DNA from: Propionibacteriaceae bacterium UBA6238
GTDB lineage: Bacteria > Actinomycetota > Actinomycetes > Propionibacteriales > Propionibacteriaceae
Assembly (NCBI GenBank): GCA_002441465.1
Contig: DJWE01000072.1
Location: forward strand, 1 to 44,885
Length of the DNA stretch: 44,885 nucleotides
Direction of reading: 5' to 3'
Part shown: one piece after another, positions 35,134 to 42,996 of the stretch
How the letters are laid out: each line of letters opens with the position of its first letter
How positions within the stretch are numbered: position 1 is the stretch's first letter
Notes under the pieces: generated by a model
Told to the model about the DNA's origin: nothing
The model's input: the letters and a program-made list of their open reading frames with translations, nothing else
The model's database searches: none
Made by a program: the position numbers and the translations under genes

Positions 35134-36003
35134 CTACTTCTTCTTTCCCTTCAGCGAGCCCTTGATCCCGCCGTCGGGAGAACCGGCGCTGCACACGATC
35201 CGGTGGTCGCCGACCTTCTTCCACAGGCCGGCGTCCGCCAGGAAGTAGGTCACCTCGTACTTCGACTTGCCGGAGTCCAGTCCCACGAACGTGGTGAAGC
35301 CGGCCAGGCACACCGATGTGAACAGCTTCTGCTCCTCCGCGGCGGTGGGCGCCTTCTTGCCGCTGACCTGCTTGCTGGTGAACACCTCGTAGTAGTGGCG
35401 GGACGCGCAATCGATCAGCTCGACCTCCGTCGCGGCCACGTCCTGGGGGCCGGTGCACTGGCCCTCCACGGGAAACAGCCTGGTGTCGCCCCGCGCGGAC
35501 CCGACCAGCCCGCCGTCCGCCGAGCCGACCAGGCAGGTCACCGTACGCAGCGCCGGATTCGCCCACGCGGCGGCGTCGGCGGCCAGGTAGGCGGCGGCAT
35601 ACCGGCTGTACGTGCGCGCGACTCCGACGTAGTCGGTGAAGCTGTCCTCGCACGAGGTCTCCGCCATCGAGGCGATCGCGTCCGATCCCGGGAAGGTCGG
35701 CGACGGCACGTCGATGACGGCGGACACCTCCCAGGAGTGGGCCTGGGCACAGGGCACCGTCGGCACCTGGACCAACGACCCCGCAGCGAAGTCGACCGCG
35801 CCAGTGCATTCACCGACCGCCAGCGGGACCCCGCCGAGGACCGGGGTCGCGGACGCGGTGGTCGCCGAAGCCGCGGGATCGGAGCTGTCGGGCGTTGCGC
35901 TCTCCGAGATCTCGCCGAGCCAGGTGACCTGGGGCTGGACCATCGCGCATCCAGCCAGGACAACCGCGACCGCGACGACCATGGCGGCCACTCCTCGACG
36001 CAT
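35134..36003 (-). CDS. Lipoprotein with two septum-formation (Septum_form) domains
   Basis: The 289-residue protein starts at the ATG at 36003 (GAGGAGGGGG upstream) with a lipoprotein signal ending VVLAGC, so Cys19 is the lipidated residue. Two repeats follow, each with G-x-C, a conserved C-x-H or C-x-x-H (PCAQAHSWEV; DCASRHYYEV), a third Cys before F..YVG or FTTFVG, and a final VTC/VCS. This is the actinobacterial Septum_form domain plan. The function of the family is poorly defined. The C-terminus is Lys-rich. It is divergent from the histidine kinase with 53 bases between. Confidence 0.85.
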   Translation of the reverse strand: MRRGVAAMVVAVAVVLAGCAMVQPQVTWLGEISESATPDSSDPAASATTASATPVLGGVPLAVGECTGAVDFAAGSLVQVPTVPCAQAHSWEVSAVIDVPSPTFPGSDAIASMAETSCEDSFTDYVGVARTYSRYAAAYLAADAAAWANPALRTVTCLVGSADGGLVGSARGDTRLFPVEGQCTGPQDVAATEVELIDCASRHYYEVFTSKQVSGKKAPTAAEEQKLFTSVCLAGFTTFVGLDSGKSKYEVTYFLADAGLWKKVGDHRIVCSAGSPDGGIKGSLKGKKK

Positions 36004-36056
36004 TCGCACCCCCTCCTCGGCTCCAGCCATGGTAACGGGCCCTACGCTGGGCACCG

Positions 36057-37304
36057 ATGCATCGTGACCTGCTCTTTCCACCCGGCGCGACGCGGCACGA
36101 CTGGGTGTTGGACGCCGCGCTCGCCGCCGGGCTCGGCCTGCTCACCATCCCGCCCTATGGGGTGCGGGGCTTCTCCAGCTACCCGACGGTCGCCGATTTC
36201 GCGCTGGCCGTGGGCCAGCCGTTGAGCGCCGTGCTCATGATCGGCTCTTTGGTGTTGCGGCGCCATGCGCCGCTCCTCGCCCTGGTCGGCGTCACCACGG
36301 CCGGGTTGCTGCAGCTCGTCACCACCGACCAGCCGATGGCCACGCTGGTGGCGGTGCCGGTGGTGGCGTACTCCGTGGCCCGCTGGATTCCGGGTCAGCC
36401 GGCCCGGATCGTGGTCGTGATCGGGTCGATCGGCTCGGTGCTGGGCCCGATGCGCTGGGTGCTGGACGACCTGGGCAACCCGAGCCTGCGTCAGCTCATC
36501 ACCCTCGGGCTGGCCTGGTTCGTCTGCATGGGCCTGGTGATCACGCCCTACGCGATGGGACGCCGGGTGCGCGAGTCGAGCGAGGCCCACCAGGACCGGG
36601 TCGCGGTGGCGGAGGAGCGGTATCGCACCATGCTGCTCGAGCGCGAGCAGGAGACCCGGCTGGCCGAGTCGAGGGCGCGCACCCAGATCGCCCGCGAGCT
36701 GCACGACATCGTGGCCCACTCGCTGTCGGTGATGATCGTCCAGGCCGAGGGTGGCAAGGCGATGGCGGCCAAACGACCCGAGGCCGCCACCCAGGCGCTG
36801 ACCACGATCGCCGAGACCGGACGCGAGGCGCTCTCGGAGATGCGCCGCATCCTCGGCGTGCTGCGCGAGGGTCCGGACGCCGGCCGGCACGCCGATTTCG
36901 CGCCGGCGCCGCGGCTGACCGATATCCCCGAGCTCGTCGCCCGGACCAGCGACCGCGTCCAGCTGGCCGTCCACGGGCAGCCGCCCCGGGTCTCCCCGGC
37001 GCTGGAACTGACCGTGTACCGGGTCGTGCAGGAAGCGCTGACCAACTTCCTCAAACACGCCGGGCCGCAGGCGACCGCCATGGTCACGATCACCTACGGA
37101 ATGCGCGAGATCGCGATCGACGTGCTGGACAATGGCGTCGCGAGCCCGTCGGCGGTGCCGCAGAACCCGGGCCACGGCCTGCGCGGCATGCACGAGCGGG
37201 TCGCGTCCATGGGCGGACGGTTGTTGACCAGGGCGCGGCCGAGCGGCGGGTTCCAGGTGACGGCGGTGCTTCCGATTCGTCCGTCCGGTCTGGAGAAGGA
37301 GTAG
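36057..37304 (+). CDS. Histidine kinase of the NarL/DesK type (HisKA_3)
   Basis: The 415-residue sensor has five or six N-terminal membrane helices (about 18-165), a short coiled segment, the HisKA_3 dimerisation domain with phospho-acceptor His216 in ARELHDIVAHSLS, and an HATPase domain with VVQEALTNFLKHA and GHGLRGMHERV. The signal is unknown; the membrane part has no large extracellular loop, so it may sense the membrane itself. The cognate regulator gene follows two bases after its stop. Confidence 0.93.
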   Translation: MHRDLLFPPGATRHDWVLDAALAAGLGLLTIPPYGVRGFSSYPTVADFALAVGQPLSAVLMIGSLVLRRHAPLLALVGVTTAGLLQLVTTDQPMATLVAVPVVAYSVARWIPGQPARIVVVIGSIGSVLGPMRWVLDDLGNPSLRQLITLGLAWFVCMGLVITPYAMGRRVRESSEAHQDRVAVAEERYRTMLLEREQETRLAESRARTQIARELHDIVAHSLSVMIVQAEGGKAMAAKRPEAATQALTTIAETGREALSEMRRILGVLREGPDAGRHADFAPAPRLTDIPELVARTSDRVQLAVHGQPPRVSPALELTVYRVVQEALTNFLKHAGPQATAMVTITYGMREIAIDVLDNGVASPSAVPQNPGHGLRGMHERVASMGGRLLTRARPSGGFQVTAVLPIRPSGLEKE

Positions 37305-37306
37305 GG

Positions 37307-37969
37307 ATGGGTCCGATCCGGGTGTTCCTGGCCGACGACCAGGAGTTGGTGCGCAGCGGCTTCCGCATGCTGATCGAGGCGGAGGAGGACCTGCAGGTGG
37401 TCGGCGAGGCCGCCGATGGCGCGCAGACGGTCGCCGGGGTCCTCGCCGCGCGCTGCGACGTGGTGCTGATGGACATCCGGATGCCGGTGATGGACGGCGT
37501 GGAGGCCACCCGCCGGATCGTGGCGTCCGGCGTGCCGACCCGGGTGCTCGTGCTGACCACGTTCGACCTCGACGAGTACGTGTTCAGTGCGCTGAAGGCC
37601 GGGGCGAGCGGGTTCATGTTGAAGGACTCACGTCCCGAGGACCTGCTGAACGCGATCCGGACGGTCGCCGCAGGCGAGGCTGTGATGGCCCCGTCCGCGA
37701 CCCGGCGGCTGCTCGACCACGTGGTACCCACCCTGCCGACGAACCTGGACGGTCCCGACCCGCGGCTCGACGTGCTCACCGACCGCGAACAGGAGGTGCT
37801 GGTGGAGATCGCTGCCGGCGCCACCAACGCAGAAATTGCCCGCACGCTCTACATGGCCGAGGGCACCGTGAAGACCCACATCACCCGCCTGCTGGCCAAA
37901 CTGCAGATCCGCGACCGGGTCGGGCTGGTGCTGTTCGCTTACGAGACCGGCCTGGTCCGGCGCGGGTAA
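37307..37969 (+). CDS. NarL/LuxR-family response regulator
   Basis: The 220-residue regulator has a receiver domain with acidic pocket DD (10-11), phospho-acceptor Asp56 in LMDIRMP and Lys in MLKDSRP, then a LuxR-type helix-turn-helix (LTDREQEVLVEIAAGATNAEIA, VKTHITRLLAKLQ). It is the partner of the kinase encoded upstream. Targets are unknown; the following membrane protein gene, 22 bases downstream, and the ABC operon upstream are candidates. Confidence 0.95.
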   Translation: MGPIRVFLADDQELVRSGFRMLIEAEEDLQVVGEAADGAQTVAGVLAARCDVVLMDIRMPVMDGVEATRRIVASGVPTRVLVLTTFDLDEYVFSALKAGASGFMLKDSRPEDLLNAIRTVAAGEAVMAPSATRRLLDHVVPTLPTNLDGPDPRLDVLTDREQEVLVEIAAGATNAEIARTLYMAEGTVKTHITRLLAKLQIRDRVGLVLFAYETGLVRRG

Positions 37970-37991
37970 CCAGGCATCGAGAGGGGCATCC

Positions 37992-38624
37992 ATGACCACA
38001 CCGCAGCATCCCGAACCGGAGCAGCCCGACTCTCCGCAGCCCTGGGATTACCTGCCGCCGCCGGCCTATCCACCGGCGGGCCAGGTGTATCCGCCGCCGG
38101 GTCAGGTGTATCCGCCGGCGGGTCAGGTGTATCCGCCGGCGGGTCAGGTGTATCCGCCGGCGGGTCAGGCGTATCCGCCGCCGGGCCAGCCGACTGCCGG
38201 ACCGTACTCGTTGCCGGGCTATCAGCCGGTCGCCCCGGATGCCTACCGGACCGCTCCGGACGCCTTCTCCGCGGCCGCCCCGGTGCGGCAGGGCTCGAAC
38301 CGAAAGGGCCTGGCGATCGGGCTTGCCCTGCGGATCGGGATCCCGGTGCTGCTGCTCGTGATCGGCCTGATCTGGACCTTGTCGCAATTCCAGGTGGCGA
38401 ACGTCCGGGTCGGCGACTGCCTCGTCGAGGACGGGACGGACTCGGTCAAGACGGTGAAGTGCGACGACCCGTCCGCGGACTACCAGGTGGTGGCTGTGCT
38501 CGAGGACAGTGCCGAGCCGACCGACTTCACCAATCCCTGCCAGGACGTCGCTGACGCCGACGCGTCCTACTGGGAGGGCACCCAGGGCGGTACCGGCCGG
38601 ATCCTCTGCCTGAGGGAACTCTGA
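37992..38624 (+). CDS. Proline-rich single-pass membrane protein, LppU-like C-terminal domain
   Basis: The 210-residue protein has a cytoplasmic Pro/Tyr/Gln-rich N-terminus with six tandem YPPxGQ(V/A/P) units (residues 26-66), one transmembrane helix (about 110-132) and an extracellular domain with four cysteines: VGDC, VKC, NPC and ILC. The last part resembles the LppU/Septum_form-like domain. It follows the two-component genes closely and may be co-transcribed with them. Confidence 0.8.
   Translation: MTTPQHPEPEQPDSPQPWDYLPPPAYPPAGQVYPPPGQVYPPAGQVYPPAGQVYPPAGQAYPPPGQPTAGPYSLPGYQPVAPDAYRTAPDAFSAAAPVRQGSNRKGLAIGLALRIGIPVLLLVIGLIWTLSQFQVANVRVGDCLVEDGTDSVKTVKCDDPSADYQVVAVLEDSAEPTDFTNPCQDVADADASYWEGTQGGTGRILCLREL
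38067..38189 (+). repeat. 21-base tandem repeat within a coding region
   Basis: Five full 21-base units and one 18-base unit, beginning at 38067, 38088, 38109, 38130, 38151 and 38172, encode the YPPxGQ repeats. The third and fourth units are identical and the others differ by one to three bases, so the array is recent or kept uniform by slippage and may vary in copy number between strains. Confidence 0.9.
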
Positions 38625-38690
38625 GTCCCACCTCGCGCGAGCGAGTGGACGGCGGGGAGCGCACACAGCCCGATGGGGCAGGCTGAGCCC

Positions 38691-39977
38691 ATGACAACCA
38701 CCCCCGCGGACGCGCACGGAGCGAACTCGGGGTCGGTGGTCCCGATCACGGCCGGATTGCTGATCGCACTGGCGGTGCAGAACGCGGTGCCGCCCTTCGC
38801 GACCGACATGTACAGCCCGGCGTTCCCCCAGGTCACCGCGGATCTGGACACCACGGCGGCGCTGGTCGGGATGACGTTGACCACCTTCTTCCTCGGCTTC
38901 GGCGCCGGTCAGCTCGTCGGCGGGCCCATCTCCGACCAGCGCGGACGCCGCGGGCCCATGCTCGTCGGCGGTGTGATCTGCACCCTCGGGGGGATCGCCT
39001 GCGCGCTCGCGCCGAACATCTGGCTGCTGGTGGCGACCCGTCTCCTGCAGGGCATCGGCGGCGGCGTCGCGTCCGTCTCTGCGCGCGCGGTGTTGATCGA
39101 CGTGGCCAAGGGCGACGCGCTGGCACGGTGGATGTCGGTGATGGTGGCGATCGGCGGCATCGCCCCGATGGTGGCCCCGGTTCTGGGCGCGGGCGTCCTG
39201 ATGGTCGGCGACTGGCGGACGGTGTTCTGGGTGCTGGCCGGCTTCGGCGTGGTGATGCTGCTGTCCGCGTTCGCGTTCGTGCCCGAGACGCTCCCACCCG
39301 AACAGCGCCACAGCGGGGGATTGCGGCAATCGGTGCGCGGGATCGTCGAGGTGGTCCGGATCCGGCCCTACCTCGGGTTCATGCTCACCCAGGCGCTCGG
39401 GATGTTCGCGATGCTGGCCTACATCGCCGCGTCCTCCTTCGTGCTGCAGGAGATGAAGGGGCTCACCGCGATGCAGTTCGCGCTCTTCTTCGGCGGCAAC
39501 GCGCTGTTGCAGGTGCTGTTGTCGCTGCTGAACGCCCGCATGATCGGACGGTTCCGGCCCGAGCGCCTGATGCTCGCGGGCATGGTCGCCACCGCCGTCG
39601 CGGTCGCGGTGCTGGCGGTGGGGGTGTTCGGGCTCGGGACGCCGCTCCTGCTCACCTGCGTCGGCTTCGTCATGCTGGTGGGCGCGCAGGCCTTCATCAC
39701 GGGCAACGCCGGTGCATTGGCGGTACGCAACGCGTTGCACCTGGCCGGGGCGGCGTCCGCGGTTCAAGGCGTGGCCACGGCGCTCGCGATGGGGCTCGGC
39801 GCTCCGCTGGCCAGCGCCGGCGGCGGCACCAGCGCGGTGCCGATGGTGCTGGTGATGCTGTTCGGCGTGTTCGCGTCCTGGATCTGCTACCTGACCCTGG
39901 CCCGGCCGTCGCTGCGCGCGCAGGGGTCGACCGAAGGTGGACCGAGTGAGGAACCGTCCCCGGGTGGGCCGAGTTAG
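38691..39977 (+). CDS. Bcr/CflA-type multidrug efflux MFS transporter
   Basis: The 428-residue protein has twelve helices and the Bcr/CflA motifs: PPFATDMYSPAFPQV in the first helix region, GPISDQRGRRGPML as the motif A loop and GGGVASVSARAVLID. It exports drugs such as bicyclomycin or chloramphenicol in characterised relatives; the substrate here is unknown. The ATG at 38691 is preferred; an ATG at 38673 would add six residues. The last 13 codons (GGPSEEPSPGGPS) and the stop codon are supplied by repeat family A, so the original C-terminus has been altered. Confidence 0.9.
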   Translation: MTTTPADAHGANSGSVVPITAGLLIALAVQNAVPPFATDMYSPAFPQVTADLDTTAALVGMTLTTFFLGFGAGQLVGGPISDQRGRRGPMLVGGVICTLGGIACALAPNIWLLVATRLLQGIGGGVASVSARAVLIDVAKGDALARWMSVMVAIGGIAPMVAPVLGAGVLMVGDWRTVFWVLAGFGVVMLLSAFAFVPETLPPEQRHSGGLRQSVRGIVEVVRIRPYLGFMLTQALGMFAMLAYIAASSFVLQEMKGLTAMQFALFFGGNALLQVLLSLLNARMIGRFRPERLMLAGMVATAVAVAVLAVGVFGLGTPLLLTCVGFVMLVGAQAFITGNAGALAVRNALHLAGAASAVQGVATALAMGLGAPLASAGGGTSAVPMVLVMLFGVFASWICYLTLARPSLRAQGSTEGGPSEEPSPGGPS

Positions 39978-40015
39978 GAACCGTCCCCGGGTGGGCCGAG
40001 TTAGGAACCGTCCCC
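39939..40015. repeat. REP-like repeat family A, three direct copies overlapping the end of the MFS gene
   Basis: Copies at 39939-39961, 39966-39988 and 39993-40015 all read in the minus orientation (ending GGAACCGTCCCC on the plus strand), spaced 27 bases apart. The second provides the TAG stop of the transporter gene in CCGAGTTAGGAACC. They lie between convergent genes (MFS and Lrp). Confidence 0.88.
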
Positions 40016-40034
40016 GGGTGGTCGGGTACGCCGG

Positions 40035-40550
40035 TCAGCTGAACGGCGGGACTTCTCCGCGCAGGTCCTCCAGGATCAGGCAGGTCTCGGTGCTGGCCGT
40101 CTCGGGATGGCGGCTGAGCTCGTTCACGACGAAGTCGCGCAGGTCGTTGGTGTTCTCCGCCGCGATCCGGACGGCAAGGTCGTACTGACCGCCGAGGAAC
40201 AGCACCTCGAGGACGCCGCGGCAACCGGCCAGCCGCTGCGCCTCCTCCCGCAGCCGCGGCCGGGCGGACGCCTGCAGGCGGACCAGGATCAGCGCCTGGA
40301 TCGGGCATCCGACGCTGGCCAGCTCGATGTCGGCGTGGAAACCGCGGATCACGCCGGACTCGATCAGGGCGTGGGTGCGGTTGTGCGCCGTCGATTCCGC
40401 GACCTGCGCACTCTTCGCGAGCCGGCTGTTGGACATGCGTCCATTGCGCAGCAGTAGGCGAAGCAGGCGACGATCGATCGCATCGAGGTCGCGAGGATTC
40501 TTCGGCCGTCTCGGCCCCCCTGTAACACCGTCGCCGGTCACATGTTGCAC
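40035..40550 (-). CDS. Lrp/AsnC-family regulator, probable regulator of alanine dehydrogenase
   Basis: The 171-residue protein has an N-terminal helix-turn-helix (DLDAIDRRLLRLLLRNGRMSN, then LAKSAQVAESTAHNRTHALIESGVI) and a C-terminal RAM ligand-binding domain (VLEVLFLGGQYDLAVRI). It is transcribed away from ald, the usual place of an AldR-type activator that responds to alanine. The GTG at 40550 is used; a GTG at 40541 is possible. Neither has a good Shine-Dalgarno. Confidence 0.92.
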   Translation of the reverse strand: MQHVTGDGVTGGPRRPKNPRDLDAIDRRLLRLLLRNGRMSNSRLAKSAQVAESTAHNRTHALIESGVIRGFHADIELASVGCPIQALILVRLQASARPRLREEAQRLAGCRGVLEVLFLGGQYDLAVRIAAENTNDLRDFVVNELSRHPETASTETCLILEDLRGEVPPFS

Positions 40551-40657
40551 GCTAGCCGAGGATCCTTTCGATTGTGTTACCTGAGGTGGGCACCGTCCGG
40601 CGGGTTCCCCAGACTTTTTCGCAGGGACGGCGTGGGCCCGTCCGGCGAGAGGCATTC

Positions 40658-41776
40658 ATGAGGATCGGCGTTCCCACAGAGATCAAGAGCCAGGAGAACC
40701 GGGTGGCGATCACCCCGGCCGGCGTGGACCACCTGGTCCGGCGTGGCCACGAGGTGCTCGTGCAGGCGGGCGCAGGGCTCGGTTCGGCGATCACCGACGA
40801 TGCGTACGCGCTCGCCGGCGCGACCGTCGTCCCCACCGCAGCGGACGTGTGGGGCGGTGCCGACCTCCTGTTGAAGGTCAAGGAGCCGATCGCCGCGGAG
40901 TACCCCTACCTGCGCGCCGACCAGGTGCTGTTCACCTACCTGCACCTCGCGGCCGACCGGCCGCAGACCGAGGCGCTGCTGGCCTCCGGCACCACCGCGA
41001 TCGCCTACGAGACGGTGCAGACCGCCAACGGTGCGTTGCCGCTGCTGCGTCCGATGAGCGAGGTGGCCGGACGGCTCTCCGTCCTGGCCGGCGCGAGCGC
41101 GCTGCTCAAGCACGCCGGTGGCGACGGCGTCCTGCTGCCCGGCGTGCCCGGTGTGACCCCTGGCAAGGTGGTCGTGATCGGCGGCGGCGTGGCGGGCCAG
41201 AACGCGGCCCAGATCGCCCACGGTCTCCGCGCGGACGTGACGATTCTCGACATCTCCACCGAACGGCTGGTCGCCCTGGACTCCGAGTTCGCCGGCCAGG
41301 TGAAGACCCAGATGTCCACCGCGTACGCGATCGAGGCCGCGATCCGCGACGCCGACCTGGTGATCGGCTCGGTGCTGGTGCCGGGCGCGCGGGCGCCGAA
41401 GCTGGTCACCAACGAGATGGTGGCCGGGGCCAAGCCGGGCGCGGTGTTCGTCGACATCGCGGTCGATCAGGGCGGTTGCTTCGCCGACACCCACGCCACC
41501 ACGCACGCCGAGCCCACCTACCGGGTGCACGACGCGGTCTTCTACGCGGTCGCGAACATGCCGGGTGCGGTTCCGGTGACGTCCACCTACGCGCTCGCCA
41601 ACGCCACCTTGCCGTACGCGACCAAGCTGGCCGACCTCGGCTGGCGGGACGCCCTGGCTTCGGACCCGGCGCTGGCTCGCGGTCTGTCCACGGTCGGCGG
41701 CACGTTGACCAGCGCGCCGGTCGCCGAGGCCTGGGGTCACGCGTTCACCCCGGTCGCCCAGGTGCTGGCAGCCTGA
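40658..41776 (+). CDS. ald: Alanine dehydrogenase
   Basis: The 372-residue enzyme interconverts L-alanine and pyruvate plus ammonia with NAD. It starts MRIGVPTEIKSQENRVAITP, shows the substrate residues in KVKEP and YLHLA, a Rossmann motif VIGGGVAGQNAA and the conserved VDQGGC. Length matches the family (about 371). The ATG at 40658 has GAGAGG six bases upstream. It is divergent from the Lrp-type regulator and ends in a strong terminator. Confidence 0.97.
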   Translation: MRIGVPTEIKSQENRVAITPAGVDHLVRRGHEVLVQAGAGLGSAITDDAYALAGATVVPTAADVWGGADLLLKVKEPIAAEYPYLRADQVLFTYLHLAADRPQTEALLASGTTAIAYETVQTANGALPLLRPMSEVAGRLSVLAGASALLKHAGGDGVLLPGVPGVTPGKVVVIGGGVAGQNAAQIAHGLRADVTILDISTERLVALDSEFAGQVKTQMSTAYAIEAAIRDADLVIGSVLVPGARAPKLVTNEMVAGAKPGAVFVDIAVDQGGCFADTHATTHAEPTYRVHDAVFYAVANMPGAVPVTSTYALANATLPYATKLADLGWRDALASDPALARGLSTVGGTLTSAPVAEAWGHAFTPVAQVLAA

Positions 41777-41807
41777 CACTCCGTCCAACATCCACGGGCT
41801 GCTCGAG

Positions 41808-41843
41808 AGGAGCCGTCCCCACCTCAGGCTGGGGACGGCTCCT
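41808..41843 (+). terminator. Rho-independent terminator of ald
   Basis: AGGAGCCGTCCCCA (41808-41821) pairs perfectly with TGGGGACGGCTCCT (41830-41843) around an eight-base loop, followed by TTCTGTC. The 3' arm contains GGGGACGGCTCC, one base from the core of repeat family A that follows immediately. Confidence 0.88.
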
Positions 41844-41853
41844 TTCTGTCCCC

Positions 41854-41948
41854 GGGGACGGTTCCTATCTCGGTCCACCAGGCGGATCCCCGGGGACGGT
41901 TCCGAACCTGGTCCGCCGGGCGTTGGGGACGGTTCCTATCTCGGTCCA
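41854..41948. repeat. REP-like repeat family A, three direct copies after ald
   Basis: Copies at 41854-41877, 41892-41915 and 41925-41948 are all in the plus orientation. The first and third are identical (with TATCT in the variable block); the middle one has GAACC. They fill the ald-to-42037 gap after the terminator. Confidence 0.88.
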
Positions 41949-42024
41949 ATCCCGGTGCGCTTCATCGACCCGGACGCGTGCCCGCGCGGCCGGACCGCCC
42001 GTCGAGGGCGGGTCCGCGTCCGAC

Positions 42025-42030
42025 TACCCT
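42025..42030 (+). promoter_or_regulatory. Candidate -10 element for a leaderless transcript
   Basis: TACCCT (42025-42030) is six bases before the GTG at 42037, and that GTG has no Shine-Dalgarno. This fits the actinobacterial leaderless arrangement in which transcription begins at the start codon. Confidence 0.5.
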
Positions 42031-42036
42031 GTCCGC

Positions 42037-42639
42037 GTGAGCGAGCAGCGTAAGCCCCGACGGCCGAGTTTCCGGGATCCGGCCGCGCTGGAGGCACTCG
42101 GACAACGATCCGACCCGATCGCCGAGCTGCACGCCGCGCACGAGACCGCGGCGGCGCTGCTACACACCGGACGCTCCGCCGACGACCCTGCGGTGACCGC
42201 GCGCCTGGTCGCGCTCACCGACGAGATCGGCCTGGTCACGCTGGCTGACCTGTGGGCGTCCCGGCCTGCCCGGACGCTGCCCGGTGCGCTGTGGCGGCTG
42301 TACCTGCTGCGCGAGTGGGTGGGCATGGACCCCCACGGCGCCGCTCGCGAATACGCGGCCGGGATTCGGTTCACCGAGCCCAACCACGCGGTGGCAGGGG
42401 TCGAGCCGCCAGGCCCCGACGAGGTGCGTCGGGTAGCCGATGAGATCCTTCGTGGCGTGTTCTCCGGAGACTTCGCCGTGGCGCTGGAGCGGGCGGCGGC
42501 GTTCTGCCACGTGGTCGCGTCCGGACGGGCGGACGTCACCGTCGGCGAGCGCGCGGTGTTCCAGGCCGAGCGGCTGCAGACCATGGCTGCTGACCTCACC
42601 GCCTGTGCCCGGTTGTGGCGCGCCGGCCGGTTGGTCTGA
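42037..42639 (+). CDS. Conserved hypothetical protein, mostly helical
   Basis: I do not recognise a functional family. The 200-residue protein starts with a GTG at 42037 (VSEQRKPRRPSFRDPAAL). It is soluble, mostly Ala/Leu/Arg/Glu and predicted helical, with LYLLREWVGMDPHGAAREYAAG near residue 90 and VALERAAAFCHVVASGRADV near 150. No signal peptide, membrane helix or metal motif is visible. Codon-position GC pattern and an apparent leaderless promoter support it as a real gene. Repeat family B begins 20 bases after its stop. Confidence 0.8.
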   Translation: MSEQRKPRRPSFRDPAALEALGQRSDPIAELHAAHETAAALLHTGRSADDPAVTARLVALTDEIGLVTLADLWASRPARTLPGALWRLYLLREWVGMDPHGAAREYAAGIRFTEPNHAVAGVEPPGPDEVRRVADEILRGVFSGDFAVALERAAAFCHVVASGRADVTVGERAVFQAERLQTMAADLTACARLWRAGRLV

Positions 42640-42659
42640 GGACTGCGCCCCGTCCCCAC

Positions 42660-42807
42660 GAACCAAAAGGGGACAGGTACCTTTTCGTTCAGCGAACCGG
42701 GCGAACCGGGCGAACCGGCGAACCGGCGAAGCGCGGCGAACCGAAAGGTACCTGTCCCCTTCAAGTTCAGCCCAGCGAACCGAAAAGTACCTGTCCCCTT
42801 TTGGTTC
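42660..42807. repeat. REP-like repeat family B, three copies with a GCGAACCGG microrepeat
   Basis: One plus-oriented copy (42660-42690) faces two minus-oriented ones (42738-42768 and 42777-42807), all with the core AAGGGGACAGGTAC or its complement. Between them, 42692-42730 holds four tandem units of GCGAACCG or GCGAACCGG and a partial fifth. The 357-base gap 42640-42996 has no gene; apart from these repeats I see no other element in it except the ribosome binding site at its right end. Confidence 0.88.
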
Positions 42808-42996
42808 AGCTTGGATCCGCGGGCCGGTCGGCCTATCCTTCACCAGACGCCGGGCCGTGGTAGCCCCGGGCTCCAACTTTCGCCGCTACGAGCGGCCACG
42901 CGCCGAGAGGCGCTCCCGGCCCGGCGTCACCACTCCCGCTTCGACCGTTGACGACGCCCTCGCACGGATCTAGCGTCATTGGTGGGGGCGATGTCG

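Noticed and set aside
37881..39767. 628-codon minus-strand frame with RIRLTRRRIHLTRR-like repeats
   Set aside because: The apparent protein repeats are the antisense reading of the 21-base repeat in the proline-rich gene, not a separate repeat protein.
42692..42730. Tandem GCGAACCGG units considered as a CRISPR or iteron array
   Set aside because: Units are directly adjacent with no spacers, only eight or nine bases long, and there are no cas or replication genes.
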